A DNA stretch of 64,000 bases from Limnephilus marmoratus. Lineage: Eukaryota; Arthropoda; Insecta; Trichoptera; Limnephilidae. The translations under genes and the position numbers were made by a program. The notes beneath the pieces are model-generated. The model did not search any database. It was not told where the DNA came from and worked only from the letters and a program-made list of their open reading frames with translations. The stretch is from the NCBI GenBank assembly GCA_917880885.1, contig OU862930.1, forward strand, positions 32,742,040 to 32,806,039. Direction: 5' to 3'. This document shows positions 45,684 to 57,000 of this stretch, piece after piece. The number at the start of each line of letters is the position of its first letter. Within the stretch, counting starts at the first letter, position 1.

Positions 45684-46264
45684 AGAAAATGTTTTCCTTC
45701 GAAATGTGTCAACAGATGAATCCACAACTGGAAATTTACATTCTCAACACAAAATTGTTTTAAATTAAGTGTGCGAAAAATTAAATGTACACTCAGAACA
45801 TGAAAATGGTTCCTCTTTGATTCTGGCAGCACATACATAGTCTGCAAGTAGAATTTTATAACTGCACTTCGAATAAAATAATGGTCTCTTTCGAAATGTA
45901 TCAGCAGATGAATACACAACTGAAATTCATTCGTTCATACATTCTGAACACAATTGTGGGTTTAATTAAGAGTGAATCTGTTTGTGAGTTATCAGGTTTA
46001 ATTAGTATTACTCTCATAATATGCGTACGGTTTTCCGACGAATTGCGAAATTTGCAGATAAAAAATTTTATAATTAATATTTTTAATGAACAATTAAAAA
46101 AAATAGTTGGATTCCGAAAGTATCGTAGAACATTTTCAAATAATGATTTGAAATGGTTTAAATTTTTCTAAGTTAATTTTATTATTTATTGTGAAAATTT
46201 GCCGCCCCCCTTAAAAGTGCCGCACTGGGCGGGCCGCCCCCCCCCCCCCCGCGCTACGCCACTG
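45684..46264 (-). repeat. Decayed zinc-finger units and right end of hAT element
   Basis: Continues the repeat interrupted at 43853. The minus strand still reads EPFSCSECTF near 45790. The GC-rich end 46200-46264 (GCCGCCCC runs) leads into the terminal inverted repeat. Confidence 0.7.
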
Positions 46265-46272
46265 GGACTCGC

Positions 46273-46560
46273 GTGCAGATTACCTCTTAGGTTAAAACCA
46301 GTTTCATGTTCCGATTGTTCTGTAAAAATTCCAGTAGCGGATTAATCTACTGACGCATTTCGAAGAAAATCGTTCTAATATTTCGAGTGGAGTTAAAATT
46401 GTTGTTTCAAACCATTCTTCAAAATTCGTATTATGTAGGAAAACCATACGCACATTTTGAGAGAAATACTGATTAAAACAGGGGACTCGCTAGCAGATTC
46501 ACGCTCAATTTAAAATCAGTTTTGTATTCAGAATGTAAAATTCCCGTTATATTTAAGTTA
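46273..46560 (+). repeat. Decayed zinc-finger repeat, plus sense
   Basis: The plus strand reads KPVSCSDCSVKIP near 46296 and KSVLYSECKIPV near 46515. It is the opposite sense to most other copies and is the host of the hAT insertion (its left half lies before 33437, KPFTCSVNQ). Confidence 0.6.
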
Positions 46561-46584
46561 TATTAGTTATGTTAGTTATATTCG

Positions 46585-47440
46585 TTCATCATCATCATCT
46601 GTGGCTCTACAACCCAGGTCGGGTCTTGGCCTCCAGCAGAGCCTGCCTCCATGACTGTCGGTGTTGTGCTGCGTTGCACCAGTTTCGGATGCCGATGGTG
46701 CTTGCATCCTTCACCACTCCATCCAGCCATCGAAGCTTTGGTCTTCCAACTCTTCTGCGACCCCCAGGTGCACCATCCATAATTCGCTTTGGAATATCTC
46801 CTTCGCTCATTCTCTGGATATGTCCAGCCCACCTGAGTCTTCCAGTTTTGATTTCCTTGGAGATATTAGGGTCCTCGTAAAGATCGTATAGCTCCTGGTT
46901 GTATCTGATACGCCATTCTCCATTATCACAGACTGGGCCGTAAATCCTTCGCAGCACCTTCCTTTCAAAACTTTCTAGGGCTCCTTCATCACCCTTACTG
47001 ATTGTCCAGCATTCCGAACCATACATAAGAACAGGTCGTATAAGGGTCTTGTAAAGCAGGACTTTAGTTCTTCTGGTAAGGTGGCGAGATTTCATATGCT
47101 TCTGTAGCCCAAAGTAGTATCGATTTGCAGCTACTATTCTTCTTTTGATTTCGCTGGATACATTGTTGTCATTTGTCACCATAGTACCGAGATATACAAA
47201 CTCGTTGACAGTTTCAAATGTATAATTATCTATCTGTATACTTGGTGGTTTCTGGCGTCCATGTACGGGCATATATTTTGTCTTCCCCTCGTTGATGACC
47301 AATCCCATGTTCCTTGCATTAAAGGACAGCTCTTGATTGTCTCCTTGACGTCTTCTTGAAACTTCTTTGTGGGGTCTTTTAGTCCTTCCAATGGGGAATC
47401 CCGCCTCTCCATTGTTCGCTGAAATATTTATGAACTCCTT
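46585..47440 (-). mobile_element. RTE-type non-LTR element, 3' part
   Basis: On the minus strand: MGLVINEGKTKYM, FVYLGTMV, LYKTLIRPVLMYGSE, RKVLRRIYGPVCDNGEWR, GRLRWAGHIQRM, RRRVGRPKLRW and a stop after TRPGL (46607). It ends in short GAT repeats (ATGATGATGATGAACG), as RTE elements do. RT catalytic motifs and endonuclease are missing. Confidence 0.8.
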
Positions 47441-47460
47441 TGAAAACAAATGATTCGATT

Positions 47461-47808
47461 GTGGACTTTCCCTATTAACAAATGTTTTTCTATGGTTTAG
47501 GTATGTTGATGACGTATTTGTAATTTGGTCAGGTAGTAACAGACAATTAGACAACTTTCTTACTTTTATTAATAACCTTCACCAAAATATAAAATTTACA
47601 CTGGAACATAATGATAACAACAATTTAAATTTCTAAGACTTAAATATCAATTTAGATAATAATAAGTGTGTATTTAATATATACAGAAAACCTACGCACA
47701 CTGATTGTGTTATACCGTCTACTTCACTTCACCCTTTATCACATAAACTCGCCTCCTTCAACTCAATGATACATCGCGCTATTAATGTCCCTTTAAACTT
47801 TAAACAAT
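47461..47808 (+). pseudogene. Penelope-like RT, motif C onward
   Basis: RYVDDVFVIWSGS carries the catalytic YVDD. One stop lies near 47634, then NIYRKPTHTD and SLHPLSHKLASFNS, the same order as at 3-206. It ends at a stop near 47806; a remnant MNNGYKPEIIDRLVNKK follows at 47851. Confidence 0.8.
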
Positions 47809-48092
47809 GATAATTATAATAATGAAATTAACATTATAAAACAGATAGCCATGAACAATGGATATAAACCTGAAATAATTGACCGCTTAGTTAATAAGAA
47901 ACAAGCAAATTTTTTAACAAAAAAGTACATTTACATTTATATTAATATGAGCAAACCTGGTAACTACCCAATATATAAAAAACTCCTTTTTACAGGCGAT
48001 TTATCCTTAAAAATATCCTGTTTATTACCAGATCATATTTCTCCAGCTTTCTATACTAATTCTAAAATAAAAAAATTTGATAAATAATAAGG

Positions 48093-48299
48093 ATGTTTCT
48101 AATAAATTTGAAAAAAAACGGGATATACACTTTAGAATGTAACGATTGTGACGCACAGTATGTAGGTATGACAAGTAGAAATTTCAAAACTAGAATCAAG
48201 GAACATGAACTTTGTTTACAAAATAATAATTACTCCGAATTTGCGAATCATTTAATAGAGTCAGGCCATAGCTTCAATAAAGAAAAAACAAAATTTTAA
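48093..48299 (+). pseudogene. Penelope GIY-YIG endonuclease domain
   Basis: KKNGIYTLECNDCDAQYVGM carries the GIY and YVG motifs, followed by TSRNFKTRIKEHE and FANHLIESGHSF. This nuclease nicks target DNA in Penelope-like elements. It is separated by frame breaks from the RT. Confidence 0.8.
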
Positions 48300-48640
48300 C
48301 ATTGCAATATAAATTCATACTTTAATCTTTGCGCTTTAGAAACGCTCGAAATAAACAAAAAAATTAAATCTAAAATTAATTTAGTAAATAAAATAATAGC
48401 GCCTTGCAAATCTCCTTTACTAACCATGTTTCCGTATAATATTGACTCCTCCCACCGCTTTCCCCCTCCCCACAAAATCATCCCTCCCACTACTCCCACC
48501 TAATTAATCTTTGGTACTTGCATTTAATTTTTAAGTTAGTTTTAATACTGCTCGTGAATGATACGGTTGTATCGAAACCGGTCGCGAAAAAATTAAATTT
48601 AAGTAACAAATGTACATTTAACAAAACTCTTCAAAAAACA

Positions 48641-49210
48641 AAATGAAAACATTCTCTTATTCAAAGTGCATTTATAAAATTCTTAATATTCAACAACAAC
48701 ATTATAATATTCAACAACAACATTAACTGCCTGACAGTTGCTTTACCTTTGCTCCGCAAATAAATAGAAAAAAGTTAAATTAACATTGAACCATACTTCT
48801 TCAAAAGTGGCATAATCGCAGCAGTGATTTCCAGTGCATTTAATGAAATAATTTATTTGTGTTTACGAGTGCACCTAACTATAAAAATACATTAAACAAA
48901 AATCTAAATCCTAGTTCCAAAATACTTACTGGAACATAGAACAATAATAAGTGACAGTGATTACTTTCATTATTTGTTCCACAAAATATAACAGTGATTA
49001 TAATCTATAAAATATCAAAATAAATATGGAGAAAACACGCAGTACGACCAGGGGTTCTAGCACACTGAAATCGTTATCTTTACAATATCGAATCGACATG
49101 GCATAACAACCGACTGAGCAATGATAGGTAATAAAAAAGAAATTGTCATACGCTGAAAACACTTAAGTTACTTTCTATGTAGTGGTCACAATGTCTATGG
49201 TATCGGAGTT
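48641..49210. other. AT-rich intergenic stretch
   Basis: No supported gene. A 27-codon frame at 49026 (MEKTRSTTRGSS) is too short to call. Confidence 0.4.
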
Positions 49211-49450
49211 TTAGACAGGGAGCCGGTACACAAACCTTAGAGTACACGGATGAAACTACTTTGTAGTGATAATGGACATTTAGTAAGCCTTAAAAAAGTG
49301 TGCCGCGCCTCTTGGCAGATTCCGCGCAGTCATGGAACTAGTGAAATGCTTCAATGGGATGGTTTAGAATCTACACAAAAGTTATTCGTTGGTTTCATTC
49401 GTGTAGGTACTCGATGACGTGGGTTTGTGTAGCCAGGCTCCCGGTCTATA
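49211..49450. mobile_element. MITE-like inverted-repeat element
   Basis: Left arm TTAGACAGGGAGCCGGTACA with CACAAACC, right arm complementary (complement of TATAGACCGGGAGCCTGG...CACAAACC). GTACACGGATGAAAC and ACACGAATGAAACC pair further in. About 240 bp, non-coding. Confidence 0.65.
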
Positions 49451-50653
49451 ATACCTGTCGAAAACATCGTAATCCATTAATGTAATAATAATATAATAAC
49501 AACTAACTGTTAATCTTCTCTTTTGAACATTTAAAGATCCATTTACATCGAGATTTTTGCTGAGATATCATAATAATATTAAATACACACACTTTAATAT
49601 ACGTTGGAAGTCCGCATGTATTTTTTGACAATAAAAAATGAGTTAATTGTACAATGAGATCATTACGGGCATTAGCCTTAACACGGGCATTAGCCTAGTA
49701 TGGTAATCAAGAAAAAAACATAAAAGTGTATTTTCAAAAATTGTACGAAATAAAAAAAAATAAAAAATAAAAAAAAAAAAAAAAATTAGCCATAATACGA
49801 GATATATTCGTAAGTACGAAACTGTCAAAGAAAACGTCTGAATTCCGATTTAATTCAATCCTGCAATCTTCGATAATCTGCCTCCGTTCATTAATAAACC
49901 AGTAATTATGCAGAAAGAATGTCATTATTAATAAGGTTGTGTAGGTACATCGTATATCGCCAGTCAAACAAAGGACAGGGTGATTTACAATCTCGTATCG
50001 ATAACGAACCGATTGCCCTAGCACGCTTGTACCATCGATAGGCAGACCGATGTCGAAGGGCAATAAATAAGGAATCGACATACGATGGCAACACTGCGGA
50101 TCTTTTAATGAATTTTCGTTTCTTAATTTGAAATGTGCTACGTAAAAATGAAAAATACCAATAAATTGACAATTACGAATTGAAATTCGAACTCAAATAA
50201 ATATTGGCGTTTCGCATGTAGATTATAACGTCATTGATGTAGATACTTTTTGAGACTAAACGACATTTTAACAAATGTCGTTTCTCGAATTTGAAAGCAA
50301 TTAATTGATCGCCTCTTAAATGAATTAACTGAGTCTGTGGGTCTCGTATACGATTTCTTTAAATTCTGAGTTTTTTTAGTTCACCTGTACTAATAATTAG
50401 CCAGTTATTTTGCGTAACAAACGACATTATTTAAAAAAAAATCAGTACATTGACAGCTTATCTGTCACTCCGGAAGCCACGGTAAAAACGGCGTCTTTTG
50501 TCAACCGACTGTCGGAATCGTATGTTCACAGTGCTCGCAAATATCGCTAACTGACCATAGACAACGGATTTATTACATTTCGTATTAATATCGGAGTTTT
50601 ATCAACCAAGAATGCATACGATTTGGCGGGCTTTTGTCAATCGTCGGTCGGAA
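49451..50653. other. Intergenic, with an A-rich tract and a small palindrome
   Basis: A-rich run at 49748-49786; perfect hairpin AAACGACATTT / AAATGTCGTTT at 50258-50283. No gene seen. Confidence 0.5.
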
Positions 50654-50740
50654 CAGTAGCGTAGCGAGGGGGGGGGCGGTGGGGGGGGCGGACCGCCCCG
50701 GGTGCCACCCTAGGAGGGGGTGACACTCGAACGTGGAGAA
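50654..50740 (+). mobile_element. hAT-type terminus (CAGTAGCGTAGCGAGGGG)
   Basis: Followed by GGACCGCCCCGGGTGCCACC. The same end, complemented, closes the element at 60511-60798. It lies left of a zinc-finger array and a hAT transposase remnant whose C-terminus points to it. Confidence 0.6.
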
Positions 50741-50952
50741 AAAACTTACGAAAGTGCAAAATTGCCGTAAAAAATATTTTACACGTTAACACTGACTGTT
50801 ATTTTGCTCTATGGATTGATTGGTCGGGGATTCCCGAAAAACGTTTTTTTTTGTTCCTAGCTCAGTCAGGAATTTCCCTAAAATATTCCTTGTGTCATTC
50901 TAATTTCGTTCGTATATTGTGATTAACGTAGACTCGTGAAGTGAATTGTTAT

Positions 50953-51760
50953 CTATGGACTGACGTGAATTAGTGAATAAGTTATTATTGTGTTAGCGTG
51001 TTTATTAGTGCTGAAAGACCAGTTTGAAAAACAAGGTAGGTAGGTGTGAATTTTTAGATACCGTTTTGTAGCGCATGAATAGTTATAGTCGGTACAAGAA
51101 AAAGGTTTTTCATCACTGTGAGTTAGCAAGTGCCGTTTTAGTTCTTTTTTTCGAGAACAAGAATAGTTGCAGTCAGGACAAGAAACAGGTTTTTTTCCAC
51201 TGTCGGTAAACGTGTGATTTTTAGATTTCTCTACATAGTACATGAATAGTTACAGTTGGTACATGAAAAAGGTTTTTCTCCGCACTGAGTCAGCAACTGA
51301 CTTCTTATGTATCCCTTTTGAGAACACGAATAGTTACAATCAGGACATGAAAAAGGTTTTTCTCTTCTGTGAATCGTACTTCGGATTTTTAAATATTCCC
51401 TTTGAAAACTTGTATTACTGCAGTCAGGACATGAAAAAGGTTTTTGTCCAGTATGGGTAAGCATGTGAATTTTTTGATACCGTTTTGTAGCGCATGAATA
51501 GTTACAGTCGGGACAAGAAAAAGGTTTTTCATCACTGTGAGTTAGCAACTGCCGTTTTAGTTATTTTTTTCGAGAATAAGAATAGTTGCAGTCAGGACAT
51601 GAAATAGGTTTTTTTCCACTGTCGGTAAACGGGTGATTTTTAGATTTCTCTTCATAGTACATGAATAGTTGCAGTTGGAATATGAAAAGGGTTTTTCTCC
51701 GCACTGAGTCTGCAACTGACTTCTCTTCTATGAATCATATTATAACTGCATTCAGATCAA
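50953..51760 (-). pseudogene. C2H2 zinc-finger array, decayed
   Basis: About nine fingers of the form FSCPDCNYSCATKRYLKIH with EKPF linkers, in two or three frames, with stops. The 84-bp unit matches the gene at 28413-31631, but the consensus differs (CPDC not CSEC). 51063-51305 recurs at 51483-51725 (offset 420 bp). No N-terminal exon visible. Confidence 0.75.
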
Positions 51761-52049
51761 GAAAAGGGTTTTACTCCACTCTGGGTAAGCTTATGAATCA
51801 TAATGGAGTAAAGTGTTGCTCCATATGGAAACCTTTGTAAAGTTACTTTCTTCAGGGCCTCCTCAGTGTAGCTAATGTTAAACGAAATATGTGTTGTAAA
51901 ACCATGTATGTGTATTAAAGGTAAGACAGTAGTAAATTGTGGAGATCCGGAAGGAATGAAAGGCCGATAAAAATAATAATATTTTCCCAATTTATTTATG
52001 AATTACAATTTAAAACAATAAAATAAACAATATACGCATGGCCCTATTG

Positions 52050-52640
52050 TGAGTATGAAATCTCTTGTTTTATTTTTACCGCAAACGCGATTAAAACTAG
52101 AAAAAATGTTTTTAAGCGACTTTCCAGTACTTTGCTCAATTTAATTGAGACTTTTAGGTAAAAATAACTCGTGATCCGTTTGAAAAGAATCTGCAAATGT
52201 TTAGCCATTTCATATAATATCACTATGATCGATAGAATTATTAAACGGATAACTGGTGAATTCCACCAACTTCTCAATTTTCTCGAAATCACTAAAGCGA
52301 TTTTCAAAGTCTGATATCACTGCCTTAATTTCTGCTGTGTACTTGTCAGGAATGAAATTGTGGGAAATATGTTATTATTATTTTTTTACAAATTGTGAAA
52401 CTATTACTTTTCGATGTGGACTCTCATAGACGCGATTGACTTTGGAATGCTGCAACCGTATTCATAATTTCTGTTAATGATTTATTCTTGCCTTGTAATT
52501 CCAGATTTAATGTGCTCAGTTTTCCGGTAAAATCTAAATCGGCAAAAACCTAACCTAAAAAGGCTAAACCACATTGCCATTCTAAATCACACAGTTGCTG
52601 ATAATCGTCACCCCTCTCTTCAAGAAAATTTGTTATTACG
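52050..52640 (-). pseudogene. hAT transposase remnant (GTF2IRD2/SCAND3-like)
   Basis: Minus-strand frames give GKLSTLNLELQGKNKSLTEI, then KYTAEIKAVISDFENRFSDF and EKIEKLVEFTSYPFN, the C-terminal part of hAT transposases of the GTF2IRD2/SCAND3/ZBED5 group. A stop (TGA) falls near the expected LW, and frames change around 52400. Catalytic residues upstream are not present. Confidence 0.6.
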
Positions 52641-52839
52641 TCTAATAACATGATGGATCAGCATTTGAAAATCACACAAAATGATACGCGCAGCTCTTGT
52701 GTGGGCTCTTGTCCGGCTACGCGTCCGAGTTTTTGTGCGGATGCGGGTTCTATTGGGTTCGAGTTCTTGGCCGGACCCGTGCCTGCGATCGACTGGACTA
52801 ATGGCCGCGATCGACCAATTGGCCATCCCTGTTATATAC

Positions 52840-52960
52840 AAACCTTTTCCTAACAATAACAAACACAAAAAAAGAATGATCCGATTTGGTGCAGTCGTTC
52901 GGAAGTTATGCGCGTACATACATTTCGGCGATTTATTTTTATTTATATAATAACATATAG
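52840..52960 (+). mobile_element. Retroposon 3' tail
   Basis: ATCCGATTTGGTGCAGTCGT and TCGGAAGTTATGCGCGTACA followed by an AT-rich end resemble the common 3' tail of insect RTE-type and SINE elements. The GC-rich stretch 52690-52800 before it may be part of the same copy. Confidence 0.45.
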
Positions 52961-53298
52961 ATTGTTTATTTGTTAAGAGCGTTTAACCAGCCAGCTGACG
53001 AAAATCCACATTTCGTCGAAAGTTGTTCTTCCGATCGTGCGGGGCGGTTACAATGAGAAAGATTGATTTTTCTCCGTTCCAGCTTTTTTAAATTATAACT
53101 CAATATCGAATTTATTTCAATCCAAATTAGCTTTAATTTATACCTTCATCCAAAAATGCTGAAAGGCGTGATGATAAAACTATTAAAATAGTGTACTTTT
53201 TGTAGTTATTTTTTGATTAAAAGTATTTATCATTTTTCAATAATGTCTAAATTTAATAAGAATGTTAAAAAAATCTGAAATATATTAGTTTGTAAGTG

Positions 53299-53570
53299 CG
53301 CAAATAAATACACAAATGGACCAATTTTTGTCAAGAAACACATGTATTTTTTAATGATTTTATTGAAACTAAAATTAAAATTCTAATACATAACTTTGCT
53401 AGATAATGTATTGATTTAATAATAAATGTAAATAAACGCAAACGTAATAAACGCAAATAAATACACAAATGGACCAATTTTTGTCAAGAAACACATGTAT
53501 TTTTTAATGATTTTATTGAAACTAAAATTAAAATTCTAATACATAACTTTGCTAGATAATGTATTGATTT
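53299..53570. repeat. 119-bp direct duplication
   Basis: 53299-53417 recurs at 53452-53570 (CGCAAATAAATACACAAATG to GTATTGATTTA), offset 153 bp. Non-coding. Confidence 0.9.
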
Positions 53571-53579
53571 ACTTTACTG

Positions 53580-55120
53580 TATGATTACATTATTTGAAAT
53601 GGGTGTGGTATAATACAAAAACTTTTTTGAAAATTTAACAAATCTGCCAACGACCTATGGAATAACCTTATTATACTAAAAATTAAAAAAAAATCTAAAA
53701 ATTTATTACATAACTATGCTAGATAAAAGAACAATCTTTCGAAATCCATTTATAATTTTTTGTGAAAAAGAGTCAATACGTCTAAAAACTTTTTTGAAAA
53801 TGACGTATTTCCGGCTTTCTCTGGTAATGCCCTCTTAATTAAGACACACACAGTACATTATATTACAAGTTGTAAGATGTTAAATTTTTACATGGTTACG
53901 TACCTATTACGCAACTCATAGAATGTCATTAGGTAGTTACGCCTGACATATGTAATAACGGGTTTTAAAACTGAATTAAAACTAGATATAGAAGAAAAAG
54001 ATTTAATTCGCATGAGCTTTGCATATTTGGTTTTGCTTGGAATACTTTGCCAAAACAAAAACTCATATTTTGAAACGAGGATACAATAATGACTGTAACT
54101 GAACTTTAAGCTCACGTTTGCCATTTGAAAACAGCTGAGAATCGCCATCAATAGTGGCAAAACTCAATATTATGTATTGAATATCTATTTCTAAAGATAA
54201 GCCGGTATTACATTATTTTGGATCCGCCATTCCGCTTTTAACAGAAAATCGGAAATACTGTTTTTATAATGTGAGTATTTTAATCAATGCAATTTAATAA
54301 CTTTACGCTGGCTTTCGTATTTAGGGAAGTGTTCACAACAAACGGTTCTGCCAATGTTATTTGTGTAATTCATTGTAAGACTTGAAAAGAAGAAGTACGC
54401 AACTGATTTGTTCAATAAGCGAGACAAGAAACAATGGATGTTACCATGACAGACATTTAGATTAGAAGAAGAAAAAGCGAGTAGCTGCTATCGCATATCA
54501 GACAAAAATCGGATTAAAAATAAAATTGGACGGCCGGCGCAAAGTAATGAAAATAGGCCGCGCCTTTCCGAGTCGGCCGACCAATCGATTTTGTCGGATC
54601 AGACAATCGGATGAAAAAATCTGATATTTAAGGCCGGCCTTAACCGTACACTGTTACTGTCTTACTCTAGTACTGCTCAAGTCAATGTAGCAATTTAATT
54701 TTTCTACAGAAACACTAATCCAAAACGGTTTAAATGTTCATCGAACAAAAAGTAAAAAGAATTCCCTTACATAAGTAGGTGTGTGGATTAGCGTCGATAG
54801 GGTAAGCTAGGCCGCGTTAGACTCAGAAAGAACAGATATCGATCAGTTTGACTGTCAGCCGCTAATAAATGAATAGTGTGATTAATATCAGCATTAGTAC
54901 TTACCAATAAGTATCACAAGAATGGGATGATAAATTTAACTGCGCGGATTAAACAGAGTAAGGGATATTATGTAGTATTAGAGATTGGAAACAGGATGAA
55001 ACGACTGACGCTGAAGAAAGCACGTGTCAACAAAATATTTAGGTTAAACATAGACAACAATGAAGTCATAGACAATTGTTAATATTCCCTTTCCTGGCCT
55101 TTTAGATTTATTTTACTTAA
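53580..55120. other. AT-rich intergenic region
   Basis: No gene supported. A GC-rich patch at 54535-54645 with GGCCGGC blocks may be an old element end. Confidence 0.45.
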
Positions 55121-55124
55121 GCCT

Positions 55125-55198
55125 CGATTACATTGAGCGAGTTTACAAGCTACTATCTGGGAAATTCACTCTGTTAGTAAACTCACTCAGTGTAATCG
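55125..55198. repeat. Short hairpin repeat
   Basis: CGATTACATTGAGCGAGTTTA (55125-55145) pairs with 55178-55198 (three mismatches). Possibly a very small MITE. Confidence 0.6.
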
Positions 55199-55734
55199 TA
55201 TTTTTTTATTTTTTTATTTGGTACATTTACATTGAGGTAAATAGATAATAACAAAAAATATATCTTAACAAAAATCCCACAAAGGCCAAGCCTATGTGTG
55301 GGTATTATATTATATATGAGGGGTATAGAATCAAAGGCAGCATTCTCCAAAAAGTGTTATTTTGAGAAAACCAAAAAAAACGTTTCATTTCAACAATTTT
55401 CACGCATTTATAAGTTTATAATTTTATTCAAAAGGGGAAACTGCTTATCTATTATAATTTCCAAAGTAGAATTTGTTTATTGTATTGATTGATTAGTTAT
55501 AACGGATTTAATTATGGAGATTGCTGCATTTGATACTCACATAAGGAGAATGCTGCTTTTGTTTCTCACACGTGTGGAGAAAGCTGACTTTGATACTGAC
55601 AAATAAATATGACGTCACAATAATGGACCGACCAAATCACAGGGAAGTTCGTGATTATTATTATGATTTTAATTTTAGTATAATTAAAATAAAAATAGGT
55701 TTTGTAATGTACTCATACAGTATTGAATTTGGGA

Positions 55735-56380
55735 GGTGTGTATGGGTACCGCCACCCCGGGTAACATTTATTGGATAAACAATATCTACCTCCACCATAG
55801 ATATGACTTTAGATTTTCACAGCCAAAAGTATTTTCGTTTTTGTTATTGGGGTGTTATGCCGTGTAGTGCTACCTCCTTCTTTAGTCAAAGTTTTGGATA
55901 CTGCAACGCTGTCCCAAACATTTGCTTTGGCACTTTGGCTAAAGAAGGAGGTAGCGCAACACGGCATAACACCCCAAAAACAAATAACGAAAACCTCTGT
56001 TCAAGTGGTTCGCTACGTTTAGTGACTTAGCTGGGATGCCCGGGTTTATGGAGTGAGGTTTGTTCGGGTCTTGGCGGCGGATGCGTCTGCCCACCTGCTG
56101 GATTGCAGACCGGATCGGGAAAGAATAGTTGTGGGAGTCCCTTTGACTTCTCCAGCTGTGATCTCTCGAAACATGGCAGTGAGAGGGATAGATTTATACA
56201 TCCGTCACTTCTGGACACACTGATCCCCAGATTCCTACCCACCCGTAACACCCTTTTCCTTCCCAGAACCTTCTCGCCTTCTTTTCCTAAAAAGACCCTT
56301 CACACAGTATCCCCAAAGAAGACAAAGGCCCTGAGTGGAATTATTTTCCTCAGGGCCGCCTGTGTGGAGCTAATGTAAAA
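55735..56380 (+). repeat. Dispersed repeat family X, copy 2
   Basis: GTATGGGTACCGCCACCCCGG...TTTATTGGATAA, then after a MITE CAAGTGGTTCGCTACGTTTA and GCGTCTGCCCACCTGCTGG. The right end (CAGGGCCGCCTGTGTGGAGC, 56352) resembles 51857-51876. Confidence 0.55.
55832..55993. mobile_element. Foldback MITE
   Basis: About 60-bp complementary arms: GGGGTGTTATGCCGTG then CTACCTCCTTCTTTAG on the left and their complement on the right. 162 bp, inserted in family X copy 2. Confidence 0.8.
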
Positions 56381-56808
56381 AAATACTTGTGTGCAGTTCG
56401 CACGCGGTACAAATGAAACCTGCAGAAAACTAAAGTAGACAAGATGGGGACAAGCACTGCACGAAGAGGAGATCAATTATTATCTTATTCTTTCGCAGCC
56501 TTAATCCTATAGATGTATGCGTTTGTCTATTTTTAGTGTCGCTTTTTTGTTTCATCGAGTTGCAAATCACGGCGCTAAAGAAGCTTTCACTTCAAAAAAT
56601 AATAATATTAACAGAGAAAATTAAAAAAAAAGAAGAAAAATAATGAAGGTTAATTATTTTGATCAAAATTGGCTTGAAACTCGCAAAATTTTCAACACTA
56701 AACATGTAATTCGGAATGTTTATGTGCAAGGCTATGAATTATAGATTTAATTATAAAAGTAAAACATGTCTATGCATATTAATTTAATTTATGAATTTTA
56801 ATTAACAC

Positions 56809-57000
56809 CTAAAAAAATCTTTTGCCACTCCACGCCTCTGAAATAAACGGTATTTTATGACAGCTCATCTTAGAATTTTGACTACTTTTGCTTTCCATTT
56901 TTCTGGATTCCTTGACTTCTTCCTTGCGTTTTTCTTGGGCACGGATGAAGGGTGAGAGTCCATAATCACACTGGCATCTTGTTTTTATTTCTAAATTCAC
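56809..57000 (-). CDS. Unrecognised small ORF in the unclassified element
   Basis: 63 codons with a charged Lys/Glu/Ser-rich middle (EKRKEEVKESRKMESKSSQN). No domain recognised. It might be an exon of the element's gene or chance. Only its position inside the element argues for it. Confidence 0.2.
   Translation of the reverse strand: MNLEIKTRCQCDYGLSPFIRAQEKRKEEVKESRKMESKSSQNSKMSCHKIPFISEAWSGKRFF

Larger units (their letters stand above)
33445..46264. mobile_element. hAT element with nested BEL/Pao and R1 insertions
   Basis: Termini CAGTGGCGTAGCGTGGG at 33445 and the complement of CAGTGGCGTAGCGCGGG ending at 46264. The 8-bp target duplication GGACTCGC lies at 33437-33444 and 46265-46272. 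CAG...CTG ends and an 8-bp duplication are hAT hallmarks. Without the BEL element and two R1 copies it is about 1.3 kb, with no transposase. The body is mostly decayed zinc-finger units. It is inserted in an older zinc-finger repeat of opposite sense. Confidence 0.85.
47461..48640 (+). mobile_element. Penelope-like element (RT and GIY-YIG parts)
   Basis: RT motif C and a GIY-YIG domain lie in order on the plus strand, followed by a terminal region with TATCGAAACCGGTCGCG and AATTTAAGTAACAAATGTAC. The left edge joins the RTE fragment near 47440. Decayed. Confidence 0.75.

Noticed and set aside
48540..48600. Intact hammerhead ribozyme in the Penelope terminus
   Set aside because: A stem followed by GAAAC is present, but the CUGAUGA core is not.
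52620..52950. Arg/Thr-rich ORFs
   Set aside because: Overlapping frames on both strands of a GC-rich retroposon-like segment; no family.
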